15,391 bases of DNA from DATAFF01 sp036265615 (GTDB lineage: Bacteria; Pseudomonadota; Alphaproteobacteria; Rhizobiales; Aestuariivirgaceae): NCBI GenBank assembly GCA_036265615.1, contig DATAOT010000024.1:1-15391 (forward strand), written 5' to 3'. The notes below the pieces were generated by a model, which worked only from the letters and a program-made list of their open reading frames with translations, had not been told where the DNA came from and searched no databases. Shown here piece by piece: positions 1 through 5,329 of the stretch (the first letter of the stretch is position 1; each line of letters starts with the position of its first letter). The position numbers were made by a program, and so were the translations under genes.

Positions 1-187
1 TCGCAATCTGTGGCGCCGCCGGACCCTGCACCGCCTTGCCCTGCTCGAGGACCATGTGCTCGCCGATATCGGCCTGTCGCGCCATGATGTGATGAGCGCG
101 ATGCGGCTGCCGCTGTCGGTCGATCCCCTCTACGAGATGGAGCGGCTGGCACATCGGCAAAAGCCGCGCGGCATCCGAACCAGTTAA
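1..187 (+). CDS. DUF1127 domain protein, C-terminal part (5' end outside window)
   Basis: Only the last 61 codons are present, read from base 2 to a TAA at 185-187. The visible protein has the pattern of the small YjiS-like DUF1127 family: an Arg-rich stretch (RNLWRRRTLHRLALLE) followed by DHVLADIGLSRHDV, where the 'L-x-D-I-G-L-x-R' core is the family signature. Members are short, basic, mostly helical proteins of 50-100 residues, common in Alphaproteobacteria; some have been linked to phosphate, carbon or RNA metabolism, but there is no general function. The gene converges with the anti-sigma gene at 316-1026, with a GC-rich palindrome between them. The family call is fairly safe; the length and start cannot be seen. 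Confidence 0.75.
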   Translation, partial: RNLWRRRTLHRLALLEDHVLADIGLSRHDVMSAMRLPLSVDPLYEMERLAHRQKPRGIRTS

Positions 188-198
188 CGAGGTCTCTT

Positions 199-240
199 CT
201 CCCCCTCCCCCAACGTGGGGAGGGGCCGGGGGCGGGGGGC
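199..240. repeat. GC-rich palindromic intergenic repeat between convergent genes
   Basis: Bases 202-210 (CCCCTCCCC) and 217-225 (GGGGAGGGG) form a perfect 9-bp stem with a 6-base loop, followed by a G-rich tail to about 240. The same kind of sequence (C-rich arm, short AACGT or ACAAG loop, G-rich arm, GGGTGGGGG-like tail) occurs twice at 7557-7662. Such elements are scattered in intergenic regions of many Hyphomicrobiales (from memory of those genomes). Placed between two convergent stop codons it might act as a bidirectional transcription barrier, but it has no T-tract. The rest of 226-315 holds nothing else recognised apart from a shorter related CCCTCCCC/AGGGAGG stretch near 290-307. Confidence 0.6.
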
Positions 241-315
241 CGAGCAGGGCTTTCAGAACCCCGCAACCCGGCGCTTTGCGCCCCCTACGCCCTCCCCACC
301 AGGGAGGTTAATTGC

Positions 316-1026
316 TCAATCGACGGGCACGAGCTTTCCGGTCCACAGCACCGGTCCGGTAGGCTGGCCGGTCGGCGAGCCGCCGCGCGGCTCGAGGCTG
401 ACCGCAAACACCACATCGCCGAAGGTTGCGCTCTTGTTTGATTCGAGACGGGCAGCCGGCAGATTCACGTCCTTAAGCGCGATCAACCCCAGCGACTGCG
501 GCTGCGGGCGGCCGCCGCCCACCGCCCAGAGCTCGTAATCGCGGCCGGATTCCGGCGGACGCGCCGCGACCGGGCGTACGGCGATGATGCCCTTGGCGGT
601 GTCCACCGCCACGAGGAAGACGGGCTGCTGCTCGCCCTGCTGGACGGCGGCGACGAAGTGATGAGCCGGGTGCTCGCGCGGCGAGGCGATGATGAAGCCG
701 ATCAGCGATGCGGCGAGCGCGGTGATCGCAAGCGTTGCCGTTCGCCAATGCCGGAGATGGCGCTCGAGCTTCAGGATCTTCGCCAGGTCGACAGGCTCGC
801 CAAGACGTTGCTCGATGCGCCGGAACAGGCCCTCCGGCGGGGTGACCGGAGCGACCGCGGCATTCAGCGGGTCGAGCCGGTGTTGCCAGGCGGCGACGGC
901 GCTGGCGAAGTCGGGATCGCTGGCGAGCAGACGCTCGGCTTCGGCCCGCTCCCCGGGATCGAGGGTGCCGAGCACATATTCGCCGGCAAGCCCCTGCAAC
1001 TCCTCGGAACTATCCGGCTGGGCCAT
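316..1026 (-). CDS. Anti-sigma factor, RskA-type C-terminal domain
   Basis: A 236-residue single-pass inner-membrane protein expected to hold the ECF sigma factor encoded just upstream (1010-1558) inactive. Residues 10-75 form the cytoplasmic anti-sigma part (GLAGEYVLGTLDPGERAEAE, then an acidic helix and a PPEGLFRRIEQRL helix). Residues 95-114 are hydrophobic and form the one transmembrane segment. Residues 120-236 are the outer domain with the RskA-like core (PVFLVAVDTAKG, YELWAVGGGRPQPQSLG, EPRGGSPTGQPTGPVLWTG). The zinc-binding H-x3-C-x2-C motif of many anti-sigma factors is absent. The ATG overlaps the last 17 bases of the sigma gene, so the two are translationally coupled. Pairing is established for this family; the inducing signal is unknown, though release often involves regulated proteolysis of the membrane protein. 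Confidence 0.88.
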   Translation of the reverse strand: MAQPDSSEELQGLAGEYVLGTLDPGERAEAERLLASDPDFASAVAAWQHRLDPLNAAVAPVTPPEGLFRRIEQRLGEPVDLAKILKLERHLRHWRTATLAITALAASLIGFIIASPREHPAHHFVAAVQQGEQQPVFLVAVDTAKGIIAVRPVAARPPESGRDYELWAVGGGRPQPQSLGLIALKDVNLPAARLESNKSATFGDVVFAVSLEPRGGSPTGQPTGPVLWTGKLVPVD

Positions 1027-1558
1027 CGAGACACCTGCGGAGTTCGATCAGGCTGCGGCGCAGCGTGGTCTTCACCGTGTTGACGGGCATGCGGTAAAGG
1101 GCAGCAAGCTCCTCCCGCGTCAAGCCTTCGAGATAGGCTCTGACCACCATCTGACGGCGATTTTCCGGGAGCTGGTCGAGGCAGGCTGCGAGCGCGCCGA
1201 CACTGCCGGCCAATGCCAATGTCTCGCCCGCAACCATCGCCCCGGCGCGATCCTCCGCGAGCGCGTCGCTCAAGCCGGCGATGCGCTCAGCCTGGCGACG
1301 GCGGATGTCGATCGCCTGGTTGCGGCAGATCGCGGCAAGCCAGGCGACGGCGGAACCGCGGCCGGGGTCGAACTGCGATGCTTTCTGCCAGGCCCGCACG
1401 TAAGTCTCCTGCAAGGCTTCCTCGGCGAGTTCTCTTCGCGACAAGATACGCAAGGCGATTCCCATCAGTTTCGGCGCGGTTGCCCGATAAAGCTCGGAAA
1501 TCGCCCGCCGGTCGCCCTGGCCGATGGCCGCCAGCAGGCTTTCCGGGCTGCGCTCCAT
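1010..1558 (-). CDS. RNA polymerase ECF sigma factor
   Basis: A 182-residue sigma-70 family factor of the extracytoplasmic-function class. Region 2 spans about residues 22-90 with the core-binding and -10 recognition helices (LAEEALQETYVRAWQKASQF, then FDPGRGSAVAWLAAICRN and AIDIRRR). Region 4 spans about 125-176 (LPENRRQMVVRAYLEGLTRE, then ELAALYRMPVNTVKTTLRRS), the helix-turn-helix for the -35 element. Regions 1 and 3 are absent, as usual for ECF factors. The start at 1558 is chosen because region 2 follows at the normal distance and an AAGGA ribosome site lies 6 bases upstream; longer in-frame readings run into the amidase gene. It lies 17 bp after the amidase stop and overlaps the anti-sigma gene. 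No clear GGAAC-type ECF promoter was seen directly upstream. Confidence 0.93.
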   Translation of the reverse strand: MERSPESLLAAIGQGDRRAISELYRATAPKLMGIALRILSRRELAEEALQETYVRAWQKASQFDPGRGSAVAWLAAICRNQAIDIRRRQAERIAGLSDALAEDRAGAMVAGETLALAGSVGALAACLDQLPENRRQMVVRAYLEGLTREELAALYRMPVNTVKTTLRRSLIELRRCLDGPAG

Positions 1559-1575
1559 GCCGGGTCCTTTGTCCC

Positions 1576-2979
1576 TCAGGCGAGCGGCGGGCGCCGCCGG
1601 CGCCAGCTGGTCGCCTGCTCGTAGGCGAAAGCAGCGCGCAGCACGGTATGGTCGTCGAACATCCGCCCGACCAGCTGCAGCCCGACCGGCAGGCCCTTGC
1701 GGGTGAAGCCGCAGCAGATGCTGGCCGCAGGTTGCTGGGACATGTTGAAAGGATAGGTGAACGGGGTCCAGTTGACCCACTTTCCATTGTCGTCGAGCTT
1801 GGGTGCGAGCTTGCCGGCCGCAAAGGCGGGGATTGGCAAGGTCGGGGTCACCAGGAGATCGAAATCGATCATGAACTGGCGCATGGCAGCGCCGAGCTGG
1901 CCGCGGCGGGCGATCGCACCGAGATAGTCATCGAGGCTGATCGAGGCGGCACTCGCCACCACGTCGGCAAGGTCGCGCTCGAACAGGTGGCGACGGGCCT
2001 CGGGAACGGTTGCGGCCAGTGCCCGTGCCCCGCTCCACCACAAGATGCGAAAATCGGCCAGCGGGTCGGGAAAGCCCGGATCGACCTCCTCGACGCGCGC
2101 GCCGAGGTCGCGCAGCGTGCGGACCGCCTGGCGGACCGGCCGTGCCACATCAGGGTCGACATCGGCGTGGCCAAGACGCGGGCTGTAGGCGATGCGGAAG
2201 CCCTCGATGCCCTTGTAGAGGCCGGCAGCGAAATCGCGCCCGTCATAGGGCAGCGCATGCCAGTCCCTGGCATCGGGCTCGGCCATGACATTGAGCAGGA
2301 TCGCCGCATCCTCGACGGTGCGGGTCATCGGGCCGACATGGGCAACCGTGCCGAACGGGCTCAATGGCCAGGCCGGGACGCGGCCGAAAGACGGCTTCAG
2401 CCCGAAGATGCCGGTGAAGCCGGCGGGAATGCGGATCGAGCCGCCACCATCGGTTCCGATGGCGAGCGGTCCCATGCCGGAAGCGACCGCGACCGCCGCA
2501 CCGCCAGAGGACCCGCCGGGCGTCCTCGTCTTGTCCCAAGGGTTGCGGGTGATGCCGGTGAGCGGGGAGTCGGTGACGCCTTTCCAGCCGAATTCCGGAG
2601 TTGTGGTCTTGCCGAGGATGATCGCGCCATTCTCCTTGAGGCGCGCGGTCACTGGCGCATCGACATCGAAGGCCTGCTGCGGGTCGATGGTCTGCGAGCC
2701 GCGCAGCGTCGGCATGCCGGCGGTCAGAATGAGATCCTTGATGCTGACCGGAACGCCATCGAGGCGACCCTTGGGCGCAGCCCTGGCCCAGCGGCGCTCG
2801 GAATCGCGGGCGGCAGCATGCGCCCCTTCCGCATCCACGTGACAGAAGGCGTTAAGCTCGCGATTGAGCGACCCGATGCGGTCGAGAACGGCCTCGATCA
2901 CCTCGACCGGGGAGAATCGCCGCTTCTTGTAGCCCTTCAGCAGCTTTGTCGCCGATAGCCAAGCCAGATCTTTCGCCAT
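1576..2979 (-). CDS. Amidase signature family hydrolase
   Basis: A 467-residue cytoplasmic enzyme of the amidase signature (GatA/FAAH-like) family, hydrolysing a carboxamide to acid plus ammonia. The Ser-Ser-Lys triad is intact: Lys81 in VPVSIKDL, Ser157 in TPGGSSGGAA and nucleophile Ser181 in GTDGGGSIRIPA, with the 24-residue Ser-Ser spacing of fatty acid amide hydrolase. The ATG at 2979 is preferred over one at 3036 because the family N-terminus (DLAWLSATKLLKGYKKR) begins there. It is not part of a gatCAB set, so it is unlikely to be the tRNA amidotransferase subunit; the substrate cannot be told from sequence. It is divergent from the ureohydrolase at 3057 with 77 bp between starts and is followed on the same strand by the sigma/anti-sigma pair. 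Guanidino-amide hydrolysis is one possible role suggested only by the neighbour. Confidence 0.9.
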   Translation of the reverse strand: MAKDLAWLSATKLLKGYKKRRFSPVEVIEAVLDRIGSLNRELNAFCHVDAEGAHAAARDSERRWARAAPKGRLDGVPVSIKDLILTAGMPTLRGSQTIDPQQAFDVDAPVTARLKENGAIILGKTTTPEFGWKGVTDSPLTGITRNPWDKTRTPGGSSGGAAVAVASGMGPLAIGTDGGGSIRIPAGFTGIFGLKPSFGRVPAWPLSPFGTVAHVGPMTRTVEDAAILLNVMAEPDARDWHALPYDGRDFAAGLYKGIEGFRIAYSPRLGHADVDPDVARPVRQAVRTLRDLGARVEEVDPGFPDPLADFRILWWSGARALAATVPEARRHLFERDLADVVASAASISLDDYLGAIARRGQLGAAMRQFMIDFDLLVTPTLPIPAFAAGKLAPKLDDNGKWVNWTPFTYPFNMSQQPAASICCGFTRKGLPVGLQLVGRMFDDHTVLRAAFAYEQATSWRRRRPPLA

Positions 2980-3056
2980 CGCTGCCGTCACCCACGCATA
3001 CCGACCATGGTGCAATTTCGATCCAAGCGTCGTCACTCATAGCATATAAAGCCAGC

Positions 3057-3998
3057 ATGCAACCCGATGCCGGCACATTGTTCGGGGTCAAGGCCACCGA
3101 CACTTTCCTGGGGCTTCCATCTGCAGCCGTTGCCGAATTCGATTGGGCGGTCGGCATCGTCGGCGCGCCGGCGGCAACACCCTACCCGTCGGTCGGCGCC
3201 TATTGCGCGGCGGCGCCGATGGCAATCCGGGCGGCGAGCGCTGCCTATGCCGCCACTGTGGCGCATATGGATTTCGACCTCGGCGGTCCGATCTTCCCGT
3301 CCGACTCGGTCGGCGCCGCCGATCTCGGAGACCTCGCCTATGAAGAGGCGGAGCCGGCGAAGAACCGTGACCGAATCCGCGACACGGTGCGGGCGATCGT
3401 CGAGCGCGGCGCGGTGCCGGTGGTGATCGGCGGGGATGATTCGGTGCCGATCCCGGTGTTTCAGGCTTTTGCCGGGCACGGTCCGCTGACGCTCGTGCAG
3501 ATCGATGCGCATATCGACTGGCGCGACGAGGTGGCGGGCGAGCGGCTCGGGCTCTCCTCGACGATGCGGCGGGCTTCCGAGATGGCGCAGATCGAGCGCA
3601 TCATCCAGGTCGGCCAGCGCGGCATCGGCTCGGCGCGGGTCAGCGATTTCGAGGATGCGCGACGTTACGGCGTCCGGTTCGTGCCGGCCAGCGCGCTCGA
3701 TGGCTCAGGAACCGACAGCGTGGTCGAGCTCGTGCCCAAGGGCCGGCCGGTGATCATCGATTTCGACTGCGACGCGCTCGATCCGGCGATCATGCCTGGC
3801 GTCATTGCGCCGACGCCGGGCGGGCTTTCCTATTGGCAGGCGATCCGCATCCTGCACGGCGTCGCGGCGCGGGCGCCGGTCGCCGCCTTCTCGCTTGTCG
3901 AGTTCATGCCGCAACGAGACATTGCCGGCCTCGGCGCCCAGACGGCGGCGCGGATTCTCTGCAACGTGCTCGGCCTGATCGCCCGCCAAAAGGGGTGA
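3057..3998 (+). CDS. Ureohydrolase (agmatinase/arginase superfamily) with GGDDS motif
   Basis: A 313-residue binuclear-metal hydrolase of the arginase/agmatinase fold, expected to cleave a guanidino group and release urea. Metal motifs are in the usual order: GGDDS at 125-129, DAHID at 150-154, and D237-x-D239-x-x-D242-P in IDFDCDALDP; a conserved Glu282 follows in SLVEFMP. The first motif is normally GGDHS, so the first-metal His is replaced by Asp128, which can still bind metal but may change metal preference or substrate. Length is normal for agmatinases. The ATG at 3057 has no clear Shine-Dalgarno site, yet earlier in-frame starts would lie inside the divergent amidase gene. The true substrate (agmatine, guanidinobutyrate, guanidinopropionate or other) cannot be assigned, so no gene symbol is given. 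Confidence 0.9.
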   Translation: MQPDAGTLFGVKATDTFLGLPSAAVAEFDWAVGIVGAPAATPYPSVGAYCAAAPMAIRAASAAYAATVAHMDFDLGGPIFPSDSVGAADLGDLAYEEAEPAKNRDRIRDTVRAIVERGAVPVVIGGDDSVPIPVFQAFAGHGPLTLVQIDAHIDWRDEVAGERLGLSSTMRRASEMAQIERIIQVGQRGIGSARVSDFEDARRYGVRFVPASALDGSGTDSVVELVPKGRPVIIDFDCDALDPAIMPGVIAPTPGGLSYWQAIRILHGVAARAPVAAFSLVEFMPQRDIAGLGAQTAARILCNVLGLIARQKG

Positions 3999-4125
3999 AG
4001 AGCCGTCCTCGCGAGATGAATGGCTGATGAATGCGCCGTTCAGCTTCGGTTACGCTCACCTCCGTTAACTTTGCTTTCAACGATCGCTGAAGCGACAAGA
4101 AAAGACTACCCCGGAGGCTTTGAAC

Positions 4126-4323
4126 ATGTTTCGTCCGATCGCAACATTGGCCCTCGCCGCCGCTTTCATGGCCGCTGGTGCGCTCGCCCCGGTAGCGCGG
4201 GTGGCGGAGAGCAAGCCGACGCTGACCGGATCGGAAAGCCGCAACGTCACAGTTCTGGAGAAAAACCAAGCCTGGCCGATCAGGCTCGCACCCTGCGGCA
4301 TCGTCCGATGCGCAGAGGCATGA
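4126..4323 (+). CDS. Small secreted protein, unknown function
   Basis: A 65-residue open frame that I do not recognise. It has a strong GGAGG ribosome site (4113-4117) 8 bases before the ATG. The first 22 or so residues are a typical signal peptide (MFRPIATLALAAAFMAAGAL), with likely cleavage near ALA-PVA. The remaining 40 residues are hydrophilic and end in APCGIVRCAEA, with two Cys four residues apart that could form a disulfide in the periplasm. It stands alone downstream of the ureohydrolase (127 bp after its stop) and is followed by a series of hairpins ending in an intrinsic terminator at 4497-4524, so it may be a short monocistronic message. No convincing sigma-70 promoter was found in 3999-4112. 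The ribosome site plus signal peptide make translation likely. Confidence 0.6.
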   Translation: MFRPIATLALAAAFMAAGALAPVARVAESKPTLTGSESRNVTVLEKNQAWPIRLAPCGIVRCAEA

Positions 4324-4333
4324 GTTTCACAGC

Positions 4334-4524
4334 TTCTCCGGCCAAATGGTCCGGAGAAACGGGACCGGGGTGCGCAAGCACCTGCATGAACCATCCGCCC
4401 CCTCTCGCCATGCAGGTGAGCGCACCCCGGAATCCCTGAACCGATTTTCCTCCCACGGCCCTCCATCCCCTGCCAAAGTTTGGAAGCCGAAACTTGAAGG
4501 GCTCTCTGCGGAGAGCCCTTTTTT
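4334..4524 (+). ncRNA. Candidate structured RNA: four hairpins in a row (3' UTR or sRNA)
   Basis: Directly after the small secreted gene the plus strand can fold into four successive stems. H1: TTCTCCGG at 4334-4341 with CCGGAGAA at 4351-4358. H2: 4361-4364 with 4433-4436, then CCGGGGTGCGC at 4365-4375 with 4420-4430, then CACCTGCATG at 4379-4388 with 4409-4418, leaving an AAG/A internal loop and a 20-base pyrimidine-rich apical loop; about 25 pairs in all. H3: AAGTTT at 4476-4481 with AAACTT at 4490-4495. H4 is the terminator. H1 alone resembles dispersed palindromes. No separate promoter was identified, so it may be the 3' UTR of the 4126 gene or an RNA processed from it. It does not match the conserved parts of SRP RNA, tmRNA or RNase P RNA that I know. 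Confidence 0.45.
4497..4524 (+). terminator. Rho-independent terminator
   Basis: A perfect 10-bp stem AAGGGCTCTC (4497-4506), loop TGCG, GAGAGCCCTT (4511-4520), with a run of six T at 4519-4524. The T-run is on the plus strand only, so it ends transcription from the small secreted gene and its structured 3' region. It is the clearest intrinsic terminator in the window. Confidence 0.92.
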
Positions 4525-4565
4525 AGGCAATAGGCAATAGGCAATAGTCAGTAGGCAGTAGGTAG
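4524..4565. repeat. Heptanucleotide tandem repeat, six units
   Basis: Three exact TAGGCAA units (4524-4544) are followed by three variants TAGTCAG, TAGGCAG and TAGGTAG (4545-4565). A reverse-complement copy, CTATTGCCTA at 4582-4591, lies between the repeat and the L,D-transpeptidase stop codon, so the block can fold back on itself. On the minus strand this lies just after the transpeptidase stop. Similar 7-bp repeats occur in intergenic DNA of Hyphomicrobiales (recollection); copy number is likely to vary between strains. Confidence 0.85.
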
Positions 4566-4597
4566 TGAGCGGTGCTCGTCCCTATTGCCTAATGCCC

Positions 4598-5179
4598 TTA
4601 CTGCACGATCACCTTGGCGCCGATCTTGACCCTGTCATAGAGATCGGTGACGTCATCATTGGTCAGCCGAATGCAGCCCGAGGACACGCTGGTCCCGATG
4701 GTCCAGGGCTGGGCGGTGCCATGAATGCGGTATTCGCTGTTGCCGAGATACATGGCGCGGGCGCCGAGCGGGTTGTCGGGCCCGCCCTTCATGAATTCCG
4801 GCACCGTGGGGTCGCGGCGGCGCATCTCCTTCGGCGGGTGCCAATCCGGCCACTCGGCCTTGCGGGAAACCCGCTCGACGCCCGACCATTTGAAGCCCAT
4901 GCGACCGACGCCGATGCCGTAGCGCAGCGCCTTGCCGCCGCCGAGCACCAGGTAAAGATAGCGCTTGCTCGTCGAGATGATGATGGTGCCGGGCTTCTCC
5001 GGCGTGTCGAGGGAGACCTCCTGCTTGTGGAACTTGCCGTCGAGCGACCACGGCTCGGCGCCGAAATTGTATTTGGCGCCGTTGATCAGGGCACCATGGG
5101 CCGTCTCGGCCTTCACCGCATGGCCCGGCGCAAGCATCGCAACTCCGGCAATGACAGCCAGAATCACTCTCCCTAGCAT
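4598..5179 (-). CDS. L,D-transpeptidase, YkuD domain
   Basis: A 193-residue exported enzyme. Residues 1-24 are a signal peptide (cleavage likely after AVKA). The YkuD catalytic domain follows: IIISTSKRYLYLVLGGGKA marks the N-terminal strand pair, and the active site is His153 in IHGT, Ser167, Cys169 and Arg171 in SVSSGCIRL. These enzymes form 3-3 peptidoglycan cross-links or attach proteins to peptidoglycan in the periplasm; which one applies here is not visible. The ATG at 5179 is supported by a GGAGG site 6 bases upstream and by the signal peptide starting there. The gene lies 150 bp downstream of the EF-G-like gene on the same strand. A TTGACT element on the minus strand (5259-5264) could be a -35 box, but no good -10 follows. 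No T-rich terminator is seen after the stop. Confidence 0.93.
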   Translation of the reverse strand: MLGRVILAVIAGVAMLAPGHAVKAETAHGALINGAKYNFGAEPWSLDGKFHKQEVSLDTPEKPGTIIISTSKRYLYLVLGGGKALRYGIGVGRMGFKWSGVERVSRKAEWPDWHPPKEMRRRDPTVPEFMKGGPDNPLGARAMYLGNSEYRIHGTAQPWTIGTSVSSGCIRLTNDDVTDLYDRVKIGAKVIVQ

Positions 5180-5248
5180 GATAAGCCTCCGAAATTCCCC
5201 GATTCGGCGGCAGGTCACCCTGCGCATCCACGCCAAGGTCGCCCCGGT

Positions 5249-5298
5249 TTGACATGCCAGTCAAGCGCCCGCGATGGCGTGCAATGGCAAATTTGCCA
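5249..5298. promoter_or_regulatory. Two short palindromes upstream of the L,D-transpeptidase gene
   Basis: Within the 150-bp gap before the transpeptidase gene lie TTGAC-N6-GTCAA (5249-5264) and a perfect 14-bp palindrome TGGCAAATTTGCCA (5285-5298). Either could be a dimeric regulator site; the first overlaps the possible TTGACT -35 element. The second lies about 30 bp past the EF-G-like stop and might instead be a weak hairpin at that transcript's end. The palindromes are plain in the sequence; their role is inference. Confidence 0.35.
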
Positions 5299-5329
5299 GC
5301 CCCGTGGCAGCAAAAACACAATGAGCCTG

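Noticed and set aside
1213..2958. Open frame of 581 codons on the plus strand
   Set aside because: It is antisense to the amidase and sigma genes, which have intact catalytic motifs. Its translation is Arg/Gly/Ala-rich with no family pattern, as expected from GC-rich antisense frames.
4020..4439. Plus-strand frame of 139 codons covering the small secreted gene
   Set aside because: It lacks a family pattern and runs through the hairpin region, whereas the overlapping frame from 4126 has a strong ribosome site and signal peptide.
4334..4524. Considered SRP RNA, tmRNA, 6S RNA or RNase P RNA for the structured region
   Set aside because: The conserved SRP loop (GGAAGGAAGCA-like) and the tmRNA and RNase P cores are missing, and the 6S layout of one long bubbled helix does not fit four separate stems.
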